A stretch of 64,000 nt of DNA from Centropus unirufus (Eukaryota; Chordata; Aves; Cuculiformes; Centropidae), in contig VYZI01000492.1 in the NCBI GenBank assembly GCA_013397695.1, positions 1-64,000 on the forward strand, given 5' to 3'. The position numbers were made by a program, and so were the translations under genes. The notes under the pieces are model-generated. The model worked only from the letters and a program-made list of their open reading frames with translations, ran no database searches and had not been told where the DNA came from. Within the stretch, counting starts at the first letter, position 1. Every line of letters begins with the position of its first letter. Positions 11,373 to 22,242 of the stretch are shown piece after piece.

Positions 11373-12282
11373 CACATATCTGAACCTCTGTTTTCATGTT
11401 TGGTCACTGACATGATGAGATAAAAGATCTTAACAGAAGAGGAAAATAAGAAACAAACAAGATCTTGAAGTGAAGTGGTTGGCCCTGAGGACCTCGGGTC
11501 TCTGACAGAATGAGGTGCCCTGTGTTGCCATGAGGTGTGTTCCTGGAGCATGTCCTTCTGTCCAGTTTTGTATGAAGAACAACTGTCTTGCAGGCTCCAA
11601 AGCCACTCTGCAATGTGACCCAAAGCTTGATGAGAGGACCAGCTGGGGAATTTTTTTAAATGTGAACTCCTTCCGTGGATTCTAATCCCTGTGTACATGT
11701 TCAGTGTTGGCTGTACCACGTCCTTTCAGGGAGTTACAACACATGCCTTATAGAGGAGAAAATTCCTAAGTGTTTTTCTAGGGCTGGGCCTGCAGAAGCT
11801 TGTAAATCTTAGCTAGGACTCCTGAGATCTTCCCTCTCTGCACTCAGTTCACTCCCACAGGGGCTGTGAAAAAACCATTTGAAATAAGCAGCAAGAATTA
11901 GGAGACCTGTTTCTCCAAGTTTCCAAGTGAGCAGCTCCACACAGCAGCACATGGAATTCAAATGAAGGCCCTGAAGGTACTCTGAAGCCTTCTTTTTTTT
12001 AATTATTTTTATTTCTGTAGCATTGCTGTTTCTCTTGGGAAGAGCCAGGCTCTGTGAAAATTAGAATTGCTGATATTTCTAAAGGATATTTATATAATGT
12101 TTCAAAATAAACAAACAAGACTGAAAAGGCAAAATGATAACTCCCCAGAAGGTTCCCTGTATTGCATATTTGAAGCTATTTAGGCTATTTTTTTCCCATC
12201 TTCAGTACCGAGCTTCCAGAGGAAAGAGTCTCTGTAGCAGCAGAGCTTGGAGGTGGTTTTGCTTCTCTTGGGGTACAAGGAC
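11373..12282. other. Non-coding spacer
   Basis: No gene recognised. A minus-strand frame at 11372-11719 (115 residues) resembles no family. A T-rich run lies at 11990-12015. Confidence 0.5.
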
Positions 12283-12462
12283 AGCCATCAAGCATTGGAA
12301 GCGGCTGCCCAGGGAAGTGGTGGAGTCTCCATCCCTGGAGGTGTTAAAAAAGTGTGTAGATGTGGCACTTTGGGACGTGGTTTAGTAGGTGCAGTGTTGT
12401 TGGACTGACGGTTGGACTGGATGATCTTCGAGGTCTTTTCCAACCTTAACGATTCTGTGACC
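12283..12462 (+). mobile_element. CR1 LINE 3' tail (family B)
   Basis: Reads 'CATTGGAAGCGGCTGCCCAG', 'GAAGTGGTGGAGTCTCCATC', 'GGAGGTGTTAAAAAAGTGTG', 'GATGTGGCACTTTGGGACGT' and ends TTTTCCAACCTTAACGATTC. The last 180 bases or so of CR1 remain. Confidence 0.93.
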
Positions 12463-13209
12463 GGGAGATCCTACCAGCTGCATGTGACACTTGTCCCGTT
12501 TACCTGGTAAGACTTAACTGCAAGAGTTGTAAACTGCCTCTTCCCCTACACTGGAAGCTGGGATAAGTGGGGATGCATTCCCTGGAATCAGATTATTTTG
12601 GGGTCTTGTTCTTGCTCTTCTGGATGCTGGGACTGAGGGACATGGGAAGCTGAGCCAACTCAAAACTCCCAGGTGCATATCCTGGGTAGCACAATGCATT
12701 TTACACATTGTAGGAAACAGCACGTTACTTTCTGAGACCCTCACTATCCTGGTCCAGGGAAGCAACCCTTGTGCCTTTGGACCAGGAAGCAGCCCACAGG
12801 GAGGACCTTAAGCTCTGATCTCTGTGTGTCACTTCTTCGAGTGCTTCAGCAGCTAAGGCTTGCACTGTGACAGCCGAGTACATGAGTTTTTATCCCAGCT
12901 GTGCAGGTGTGACAATTAAGGATAGGTTGCTAGGGATGAAGCACTTTCAGAGCAGAACACACCATTAATCCCATCCTCCCCAGTGCAGAGACAGTTGAGA
13001 TCGTAATAAATGAAAGAAAAAAAACCTGTTTATTCATATTTTCCCATAGAAGTATGGTTATTGTGATTTTTCTTGGTGGTATCTATCTCCCTTACTCATC
13101 CTTCCATAATGTTTTTATTCTTTTAACTAATTTTTACCACATTTAACAGAGAGGTCTCAAAGGTTATATTTTACAGAGGTTTCTCTCCTCAAAGAGGTGG
13201 TCATATGAA
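12463..13209. other. Non-coding spacer
   Basis: Nothing recognisable apart from an A-rich run near 13017-13025. Confidence 0.5.
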
Positions 13210-13360
13210 ATCGTAGAATGGTTTGGGTCGGGAGGAACCTTAAAGATCATCCAAGTTCAACCCCACTGCCATGGGCAGGGACACCTTCCACTGGATCAGG
13301 TTGCTCAAAGCTTCATCCAACCTGGCCTTGAACACCTCCAGGGATGGGACAGCCACGATT
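13210..13360 (-). mobile_element. CR1 LINE 3' tail (family A)
   Basis: Antisense 3' end: 'TCGTAGAATGGTTTGGGTCG', 'CCATGGGCAGGGACACCTTC', 'TTGAACACCTCCAGGGATGG'. It is 5'-truncated after 'GACAGCCACGATT'. Confidence 0.92.
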
Positions 13361-14167
13361 TAGAGGGGAGATATTGCAGGGGTGGTTGTCAGTGAAACAA
13401 CTCCAATGGGAGGTTAAGCCTTTTTAGGAAGCAAAAAGTCATCAGATGAGAGGTGAAACCCGTTAGCAAAGTATTTAGATTGCTTTATTAAGGACATTTA
13501 GGACTTTTTTACCCCTCTTTACATTTTTGGGGGACAAAACTCTGCCTTGTGCATCTGAAAAGATGTTTAAGAGGGAGCACCAGGGGAATCAGTGCTTTGG
13601 GATCAGCCTCAGTCATTGGATTTTCCTGGGGGTTGCTCAGAAGGTGGAACAGCCATGGCAAACCACCAAAAACAGTGCATATAAATACAATTTGAGAATT
13701 AATCATCCCATTTCCTGCAAGTGATAAGAAAATTTGCCTTGTCTGTGGGTAATTTGCAGTCATCCATGGCAATTTCTAATATTTAATTACTAAGTAAATT
13801 AATTATTTGGCATTATTTTTAGTTAACTGATTTACTGTAATTGCAATGACTAAATAAATCAATTACTTAAAGAAAAAAAAAAGCCCCAGACAAACATGCT
13901 AAATCAATTACTTACTATTTAATAGAAATTACTTGATTCTACAGAAAACAACAGAGGAACAAATCCTTTAATGACATCAGCAAAATTCAATCACTGTCTG
14001 GGGAACGTGATTTCAGTGCAACATTACATCTTTATTTAACTCACAAGATAACATAATGAAATAGTGAGAATGCATGGGAGCCACAAGCCCAGTCTAACCA
14101 CCACGCACCATAAAGTGAGTAGCTGGGATGTGGTCTTCTGAACTGTCTCAGAAGAAGGAAATCTTTC
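13361..14167. other. Non-coding stretch with a TAAT-rich cluster
   Basis: No gene recognised. It contains an AT-rich segment (13776-13945) dense in TAATT motifs, with a 15-bp direct repeat, listed separately. Confidence 0.5.
13776..13945. promoter_or_regulatory. Candidate TAAT-rich regulatory cluster
   Basis: The segment holds many TAATT/AATTA cores. The 15-mer TAAATCAATTACTTA occurs exactly at 13855-13869 and again at 13900-13914, and TTAATTACTAAGTAAATTAA (from 13784) is a near-palindrome. TAAT is the core bound by many homeodomain proteins, so clustered sites are compatible with an enhancer. Plain AT-rich drift is the alternative and cannot be excluded. Confidence 0.25.
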
Positions 14168-14376
14168 AGCATTTACATCATGTAATTGAGGATGTTGTCC
14201 AAATAATTCTGGAATATTTTCAGGCTTGGCATCATGACTGCTTCCCTGGGGAGCCTGTTCCAGCGCTCCACCACTCTCTGGGTGAAGAATCTTTTCCTAA
14301 TATCCAACCTAACCTTTTCCTGGCACATCTTCTTGCCGTTCCCTTGGGTTTTATCGTTGGTCACCAGAGAGAAGGT
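14168..14376 (-). mobile_element. CR1 LINE fragment (family D)
   Basis: Antisense sequence 'TTTCAGGCTTGGCATCATGA', 'CTTCCCTGGGGAGCCTGTTC', 'GGTGAAGAATCTTTTCCTAA', 'TCCCTTGGGTTTTATCGTTG'. The minus frame at 14173-14364 reads KVRLDIRKRFFTQRVVERWNRLPREA, the ORF2 C-terminus. The extreme 3' tail is missing or degraded. It matches the copies at 43011 and 59935. Confidence 0.9.
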
Positions 14377-16794
14377 CTATTAGGAGACAATTCAACAAGT
14401 GTCGATTGGGATGGTCAGGGTCTGATGTGGTTTCTGTGGGAAGAAACTGTGGATGAGCAGGTTAGGACTTTTTGGCTTGAAAATATGGTGACAGAGAAAA
14501 TTTGTGCGTGTATAAGGGAGGACCGGACAAGCACCCTCTCTTGGGTTACACTAAGGGTTACTGAATGCACAGGATGAAGCATTCCCAGAATATCCCAATT
14601 GATAACATCCAGGAGCAGAGGGTGTATCATCCATCTTTCCCTGTTCTCCATGAGCACTCGTGTACAAGCCATCGGTGGAGACACAGCACCATAGGGAAAA
14701 TCCCCTTGACCACCCCGCCTCATCCCATGCAGCAGCACAAGAGACATAGCCTGGTTTCCCACCAGCTTAAGCATCACCTCAGCAACAACCTCAGCAATAA
14801 TCTCCTCTTCTGACAAGTGGCTGGACTCAAACTCCACATGCGCTGTCAGCCATCGGGAACCCTTGTGCCCGTGGACCCGCAGCAATCACGATAACTGCTG
14901 AGCTCTTCCTGGCAATTTCCCCTCAGAGGACGCGCTCAATTTGCATCTCGCTACCCAGCTAGCAACTTTCACACAACTTGGAGGAATTTAATTATCTTCC
15001 GGAGCTCAAATTATGTCTGATGAGCTTTAAATTGGGCAGCAGTTGCAGTATTAGTCATGAGAAGGTAGACAGGCAGATGAATGGTGCAGTGCAGTGCATA
15101 AACCCTATGTCATTAGGAAAGCGGGGTGAGTGCCCACCAGAGCTCAGTTAAACAGGCACATTATAATTTCTGGTCTCCTGTCCACCCTTCTCATTACTGT
15201 TATGATTAGCTTTTAAGTTTGTTTGCTTGGGATGATGAAAAAAATACCTAGAATCTGAAATTATGCAAGATTCGACAGAAAGTAAATGCCATTCTGTGTT
15301 TTTTAATATATTATAAACTAGCTTAGCATGAAAATAATTCCCTTGGTGATGTAGGGACCATGCCAAAACACTGAATGAGGAGGGTTACACTCAGTCCAGC
15401 ACAAAAATACCCAGAACATCATTATTTGTGTTGTGGCTACATGTCTAAAATAAAATTACTAATGGGAAAAAAAATACATTTTCAATGGAGTTTTATCAGA
15501 GCGAATGTCCATGTCCCGTCTGCGTGTGTGGCATTACTGTGCTGTTTCTAGTGATGACGTGGCTGCCTCTCTCACCCTGGCAATTCCATTCAGGCAGCTT
15601 CTGCCTCCTCCAGCTGTCCCAGAAGCTTGGCAGGAGGGAGATCAGCTCCCTCCTTTCTTCCTAGCATCCACAGCTTGGGAGAACCCGACATGATGGGACT
15701 TGATGGGCTTACTCCATGTAGAAATCCATAAGTTACCTGAAGCGATGCCACAAAATGTGCCCAGCAGGGATCTGCTCTCCCCTGGATTTAATTCCAGCTT
15801 TGAATTGCCCCTAGCCATACAAAGGACAAGCTCTTTTCCCAGTATGGACTTCCTGACAAATGCAGATGGCTTTTCATGAGGAGGTAATTGCTTCTGCTCC
15901 TGTCACGAAGCTGGGTCTGCCAAACGTTGAGTCTCTCCTCCAAATCACTGGGGATAGGACCCCTTTACTTCCTTATCCAAGGCAATTAAAGCATTTTGGC
16001 TCAAGCCTTCTGCAAACCAACTTTCTGAAGACGAAGGCTAAACATGCGAAGCCTCCCCAAGTTATAATACATCAGGAAGAACCCAAAATAACTAGAATAT
16101 CTACCCCCATAATAAGAAGTACCACATTGCTTTTCCAGTGGGTAGGGTTACTGGGAACACAGACGTCATAACTACACCCAATAGATTTAAGTGCTTGTGC
16201 CAAGGGGGAAGAGATGACTCTGAGTCCTGCACTAGGACATGTGTGCTTGGTCACAGACAAGGTTGGAAAGAAATCTGGAAGCAGATCTTGGAAGTGATGC
16301 TGGTGAGGGGCTCCTCCATGCTCATCATTACCCAGCCAGAAGAGGAAATGGCACTCCCCAGCCTCTGACTGCAGACAGATGGATAACTGCAGCTATGTGC
16401 AACTTGGACCTGGCTTTATTTTTTAATGCAGCCTGATGGGAGCTCTCACAACAGGAGTGACAGACTGCCCCTGAATGCAAAACCTTTTCCAGGAAGTAGA
16501 ATTTACTCTTGCCACCCTTACTGAAGTATTGCCAGAAATTACTGCATTACAATTGCTGAGAATTTAATGCGCCTCAGCTGTGTCCTTGATTGCATCAATT
16601 AACCACAAATCAACTGAGCAGCCAATTTAGAATGGAAACACAGACATAATGAGTTGTCTGTGTGTTTTTCTTTAAAAAGTATCACACCTGAGGATGGCAA
16701 AGTTCTCCAACATTATGGTAGCAGTGAGTATAAATTAGTATATCCCAAAGATCTCCTTGGGCTGGTTAAACCATGAGCAGATGTAGCAGCACCT
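14377..16794. other. Long non-coding stretch
   Basis: Holds the 156-residue minus frame at 14415-14885, listed separately. Repeat-free sequence around 14970-15080 and 16505-16640 looks compositionally like conserved non-coding DNA. In the latter, TTGAT-TGC-ATCAA forms an inverted repeat at 16586-16598. Nothing else is recognisable. Confidence 0.45.
14415..14885 (-). other. Unassigned 156-residue open frame, probably chance
   Basis: This is the longest open frame outside CR1. It begins 'MLRVHGHKGSRW' and has an acidic, helix-compatible stretch HLSEEEIIAEVVAEVMLKLVG near residues 23-43. I recognise no family or catalytic motif, and there is no splice context I trust. Part of the opposite strand is also open (14565-14813). 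It abuts a CR1 fragment. A decayed processed pseudogene is possible, but a chance frame is more likely. Confidence 0.2.
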
Positions 16795-17363
16795 TAGAAT
16801 CACAGAGCCACAGAAGGGCATGGGTTGGAAGAGAACTTAAAGATCATCCAGTTCCAAGCCCCCTGCCTTGGGCAGGGACATCTCCCACTGAATCAGGTTC
16901 ATCAAAGACCCATCCAACCTGGCCTTGAACACCTCCAGGGATGGGGCAGCCCCAACTTCTCTGGGCAACCTGTGCCAGTGCCTCACCACCATCACAGCAA
17001 AACATTTTATCCTAAGATCTCATCTAAATCTCCCCTCTTTCAGCTTTAAACTGTTCTTCCTTGTCCTATCCCTGTACTCCCTGATAAAGAGCCCCTCCCC
17101 AGCTTTCCTGTGGGCCCCTTTCAGTACTGGAAGGCTGCTTTAAGTTTTCCCTAGAGTCTTCTCTTCTCCAGGCTGAACAACCCCAACTCTCTCAACCTGT
17201 TCTCGTATGGGAGGTGCTCCAGCCCTCAGATCATCTTTGTGGCCTCCTCTGGACTCACTCCAATAGATCCATGTCCTTGCTGTGCTGAGAACTCCAGAAA
17301 TGGATGCAGGACTCCAGGTGAGGTCTCACAAGAGCAGAGCAGAGGGACAGATCTCGACCCCCT
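16795..17363 (-). mobile_element. CR1 LINE 3' fragment (family A), about 570 bp
   Basis: A long antisense copy from the tail (TTAGAATCACAGAGCCACAG) through 'GGCCTTGAACACCTCCAGGG', 'CCAGGCTGAACAACCCCAAC' and 'GACTCCAGGTGAGGTCTCAC'. It is truncated within the reverse-transcriptase C-terminal region. Plus-strand frames over it (16825-17143) are antisense shadows. Confidence 0.95.
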
Positions 17364-18296
17364 TGTCCTGCCACTGGTGGTGTCAGGTCCTAGCTCTGTG
17401 TTCAGACATGTCTTATTTTGGCAAGTCCTATACTTTAATGGTTAGGTTGTAAGTGATGCTGCAGCTGGTGACAGTTTAATAAGCTTTTTCTGTCTCTGAC
17501 AAATACCACTGATCATGAGATGCAAGCGGTGATACTGATGGAAGGACTTCACCTCCCCATCTCACCTGCCGAATGCCTTTGAAAGGCTTCATTACCATGC
17601 AAATGGAAATTGCACACAGCCTAATAAAAATACATCTGTCAGATTGCACACATTTGTAACATCAAATGTGAGCATAACTAGGATTTATAGAGCGAACAAA
17701 TGTCATCTGGGGCTGGTTAGAGTTGGCCCGCCACTTGAAACATTAAGGGTTAATTATGCTTCAGTAATTTGGATATCTTTCTGATGAACAATTCATGTCT
17801 TTTTGGACCAAAAAAGCTGTAGTGATAGCAGGAGACTTTCGACCTTGAAGTGGTCGAGGATTTCGAGCAAGGAATTGCAAACCTGACAAATGAGAAGGCA
17901 ACCTGTGTAGGCACCAAACTGTGATGAATGCAGTCCAGCGAAGGGGAGAAATAACCATTTAACTCAGCCATAATTTTGCAAGGGATCAAGATGTCATCTG
18001 ACTTATGTTGGAGCAAGCCTGCAAGGACATGTCTGTGATGATGTGTGCATGAGATTAAAGACTTAAAGGATGTTACCACTCCATCTTACTATAGAAAATC
18101 AGCAGGGGACCCAGGGAAACTCCTGCCTGGGACATAGGGCATCCCAAGGTTGTAGAAAGTCACAATTCAAGCACGAAGCTGGAATCCCAGAAGCAAGTGG
18201 CTGAGAAGGTTGGACTGCACAGCGGATTTTCTGTCTGGCATGGTCAGGGGACTTCAGGATCCAGAGAAAGCTGGAAAAGCTGCAGTAAACATACGC
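17364..18296. other. Repeat-free stretch with possible regulatory sequence
   Basis: No gene recognised. Sequence at 17560-17765 is listed separately as a candidate regulatory element. Confidence 0.45.
17560..17765. promoter_or_regulatory. Candidate conserved non-coding element with POU octamer
   Basis: Contains a perfect octamer ATGCAAAT at 17597-17604, the 10-mer ATTGCACACA twice (17609-17618 and 17643-17652) and TTAATTA-type cores near the end. The mixture of TAAT, octamer and GATA-like words in repeat-free DNA resembles vertebrate enhancers, but conservation cannot be seen from one sequence. Confidence 0.22.
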
Positions 18297-18434
18297 TCAT
18301 AGAACCATAGAATGATTTGGGTTGAAAGAGACCTTAAAGCCCATCCAGTTCTAAGCCTCTTGCTGCCTTTTCCATTTCAGTGTCTCATCACCCCCACAGG
18401 AAAACATTTCTTCCTAAGATCTCATGTAAACTTA
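18297..18434 (-). mobile_element. CR1 LINE 3' tail (family A) with internal deletion
   Basis: Starts TCATAGAACCATAGAATGAT and runs to 'CCATCCAGTTCTAAGCCTCT'. It then jumps to 'CAGTGTCTCATCACCCCCAC', skipping about 100 bases that other family A copies have between these words, and ends in 'AAGATCTCATGTAAACTTA'. Confidence 0.9.
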
Positions 18435-19640
18435 TCTACCAGGCAAATTATCTGCTACAGGATTTAGTTTGTACAGACTTTTTGTAGATGCCCTAAGGTC
18501 TTGTAGCAAATTTTAACAAGGATTTATATAACTTTGTTAGCAGGTCAGTCTTTTTTTTGGGGTTAAAAGTCTTTGACATAATACCACTCAATCCAAACAA
18601 TTTATTATTGGCTGATGCATTTATTCTCCACAACATCCTTTCCTTCAGCAATCCAGACCAGCTGCATCTTTCCAAGATGAACAGGGGAATGTTAATATCT
18701 ATAGAAATATAAAAAAGAATTTATCTCCACATCTATGCCCTTTCCTCCACTTATCAACCAAAAGTAGGAACTCTTAGCGCTGAGGAGTGCCATGGTTACC
18801 TAACTGATTACTCTCCAAGATTCATCCCAAGTCAATGTCCTTTCCTCTGTCATAAGAGATCGTGGTTTTGTTAGTGATGCTCTTTTCCATGAAGACTTAT
18901 GTAGCTGAAAAATGACAGATCCAAAGGTCTGAAAGCGCCATCTAAACTAGGAATTGGTGGTCAGTTAGGGGATGCAACAAATGAGTGCAGGACCTGAACC
19001 TCACGGAAAATTTTAGCTTTTTCTGGAGCAGCTATGAAGTTTTGTGCTTTTCCAGTGACCTTTTATGGAAAGAAACCACACAATAATTCGTTTTGATGAA
19101 GAGAAAACACTTTGTAAAGAACTGCTACAGCAAAAACTCATCTAGCAGTAGCAAACACCCAGAAAGAAATAATTCATTTCTGCTTGGATTCCTTTGCCTT
19201 TATCTTTACTGAAGTTATCTACATTGATTTTCTACCATATGTCCAACTAATCCAACCTCTGCTAATTCTTTCCTCCAGAGCTCTTGATACTGTTCTCAAC
19301 ACAGAGTCATCCACAAGTTTTATGAGTGCATCCGTTGGGCCTTCTTTCCCTCTTTGCTTGAGAGAATGTCATGCAAGACAATGTCATACTCTTAATAAAT
19401 TCAAGACGTATCACATCTGCTGCCTCTTCTTTACCCACTTGACTGGTTACTCTGATGAGGAATGAAATTAGAATATTCTTTAACCAAGTATTTTCCTATT
19501 TTGGCTTGAAGTCCTAGTTCTTTGTTTAAAAGTAAGACATTGGAGGTTACCGTTTACTTTTCACTGAGACTGGCTGAGGAAAATAAGGCTCTCCTTGCCA
19601 CACCAGACGCTGTTAGCTCTTATTTTTCTTGAGCTGATTA
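18435..19640. other. AT-leaning non-coding spacer
   Basis: Nothing recognisable. The longest frame, 19184-19465 plus (93 residues), resembles no family. Confidence 0.5.
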
Positions 19641-19944
19641 ACCTATAAGAGGTTGTAGCGAGGTGGGTCTCTTCTCCCAGGTAACAAGTGATAGGACAAG
19701 AGGAAATGTCCTCAAGTTGTTCCAGGGGAGGTTTAGGTTGGATGTTAGGAAAAAATTCTTCACTGAAAGGGTTATCAGGCACTGGAACATGCTGCCTAGG
19801 GAAGTGGTTGAGTAATCATCCTTGGAGGGATTTAAAAGACAGATACAGGAGATGCTCAGGGATATGGTTTAGTATTGGACAGGTATGATTGGACCCACTA
19901 ATCTCAAAGGTCTTTTCCAACCGAATGATTCTGTAATTCTGTAT
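19641..19944 (+). mobile_element. CR1 LINE 3' fragment (family C-like)
   Basis: Reads 'GGTTGTAGCGAGGTGGGTCT', 'TTCCAGGGGAGGTTTAGGTT', 'GGATGTTAGGAAAAAATTCT', 'TTATCAGGCACTGGAACATG' and ends 'GGTCTTTTCCAACCGAATGA'. About 300 bp of 3' sequence with a weak octamer tail (ATTCTGTAATTCTGTATG). Confidence 0.93.
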
Positions 19945-21928
19945 GCTGCTTTGGCTTTCTACTGATCCTAACAGGTTTTAAGAACTGTTCAGGTTCCTGT
20001 TATTTTCCCTTGTCATCTGTAGTCTGTGAGCATTTTTGCACGCATGCACTCTCTCTTCATTGTATCTCTTTCTTTCCGTGAGTGTAACTTTTGGGAGACT
20101 CTCACTCTGGTCTTCCTGTCATGAAAGGACTCTTGTGTAGCCATCTTCATTTGGCTCTGTGCTGCAGCAGTGTAATTCCAATGCCATCCAGAAACTGTAG
20201 TGACACGTCCAGCTGGAGTTTGGTTCTGTACATCAGAGCAAGAGCAGTGGTTGAAGCTGAGGCCTTCAGCAGGAAGTGTGCCAGGGGGAGGACTCTCTGT
20301 CAGCACTCCTTCTCCTCCTTATGTATCGCTGAGACAGACAAAACAAACTTCATTTTAACCTTGGCCACGTCATGTCCATTATCTTCCTCAAAATGATTCT
20401 ACCTGCCTGAGGGGCTGGATTCTCTGTAAGACAAGGTAACTGAAAGGTAGTGTGTTTGGACACAGCTGGTGTTAAGACCCAGCACCCCAAGACTTTTCTT
20501 ACTATTATGGAGGAAGCTCTTTGGCTTCAGGGGTTTTCCTGGATTCATGGTCTCCCACACCATAAGAAGTGATATGTCCCTTTGGGCAGGACTCAGTTTC
20601 CTAAACACGGATTTCTAGTGATCTTCTGTGGCACATGTTCAGCTGCTGCTCCATGATAAATCCTATGTCCTGTCTATTACCCACATGGTGATGTGCTGGT
20701 TAGTCCAAGACATCTCAGCTGGCACTAGGGAGCTGTGCCCAGAGATCTGAACCATTCCTTTCTGGACTTTGAACTTGCCCGCTAAGCAAGAACATACTGA
20801 AGAAGACTGACCCATCACTGGCAAGGGAGTGACCAGGGTGCTGTAAAGAACTTCCCTATCTGCTAACAAACTGAGCAAGGATAGGCCCAAAATCTGAGAT
20901 GAAATCAAGGCACATTTCCTTTCTAAGCATTCCACTGGACCCTTAAAGGTGCGATTGAGGGAAATATGTAGAGGCAGAGAAGAGATGCCAGAAATGTTAA
21001 CAGATATAGTTACAGAAAGTACGTTTATGTGAGATCAGAAGCTTTGCAAATAATGGCCCAGGAAGAACTTTCCTGTTTACTCGCCAAACATAAGTGATGT
21101 CTAATATTTGAGAAGTGCTTGAGTTATTCTAGCAACACATATGTATCTCTTTGCAAAGGTCTGGAGCATCATGTTTCCTTGGTTTCTGTTTTGTTATTCC
21201 AACCACATCACATTAGATGCAGAGGTGCACACTGGACATAAGAGCGATTTAATCAGTTTCCTGAGCTATGATGGGAGCCCAGACTTCTGTCACAAAATGA
21301 CTTGTGCGTGTTTTTTAAAAAAAGCGTGGAGTTTAATTTGTGCCTGACAAATGCCTTTTAATTCTTTAGAGCTTATCTTCTTAATTTTCAGCTGTTGCCA
21401 TAGACAACAAAAAAACCTAGAACATTGAACTTGCTCTTTCTTAATAATATAATAGCTCCAAAGCAAGGGTAAGAAAAGAAAGCCAAGTACATTGTAAGAA
21501 TGAGTAGCTTCATTGATGCATTCTGGTGGTACCCATGGAGCTACCCCAACATGTACAGACCATTTATATCAGCTAACATGAGCTAGAGGTCCCAAATGTG
21601 ATGGTCCCTGCACCTCATCCCCTCTTGCTCAGGGATGGGGCTGAATTGTGTTAGTCCTATATTTGCTACTGCACAATGAGTCCAGCCATACTCTTCCTCT
21701 GGTCAGACTAAGCAGGCAGGAGTGGTTTTGCCACAGGTAGTGTGAACAGCAGTGTTGGACTGGGCTTAGCAGGTTTTGTGGGGAAATGGGATCTGCTGGA
21801 AGTCCAGGGATAAATGCAGGGCACCTAAGACATTGAATGGTAGACCGTGCTCATGGAGTGCTGGGTGCTCTGCTTCAGGCTGTTTCCATGTTGCAAGAGT
21901 CTTGAATAAGACTCTATTATAATAATAA
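19945..21928. other. Non-coding stretch
   Basis: Open frames reach about 100 residues (20013-20396, antisense to each other) without family resemblance. A candidate E-box/X-box pair at 21389-21408 is listed separately. Confidence 0.45.
21389..21408. promoter_or_regulatory. Candidate E-box overlapping RFX X-box-like site
   Basis: CAGCTG at 21389-21394 is followed by GTTGCCATAGACAAC at 21394-21408. The latter is a near-perfect inverted repeat of the GTTGCC/GGCAAC half-site recognised by RFX factors, with a 3-base spacer and one mismatch. Such sites often sit in ciliary or neural enhancers. Single sites also occur by chance. Confidence 0.25.
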
Positions 21929-22242
21929 CTAAAACTCCCTTCTTTCAGCCTAAAACCATTCCTCCTTGTCCTATCCCTGCATTGCCTGATAAAGAGCCCC
22001 ATTTCCAGCTTTCCTGTAGGCCCCTTTCAGTACTGGAAGGCTACTTTAAGTTTTCCCGGGAGACTTCTCCAGGCCTAACAAGCCCTATTCTCTCAGCCTG
22101 TCCTCATATGGGAGGTGCTTGAGTCTTCAGATCATCTTTGTGGCCTCCTCTGGACTCACTCCAACAGATCTATGTCCTCCCTGTGCTGAGGATTCCAGAA
22201 CTAAACGCAGGACCCCAGGTTAGGTCTCAAGCACCACAGCAA
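21929..22242 (-). mobile_element. CR1 LINE fragment lacking its 3' tail (family A)
   Basis: Antisense 'TCTTTCAGCCTAAAACCATT', 'TCAGTACTGGAAGGCTACTT', 'CATATGGGAGGTGCTTGAGT', 'GTGGCCTCCTCTGGACTCAC'. The terminal 220 bases or so that normally precede this on the plus strand are missing, so the 3' end was deleted after insertion. Confidence 0.93.
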
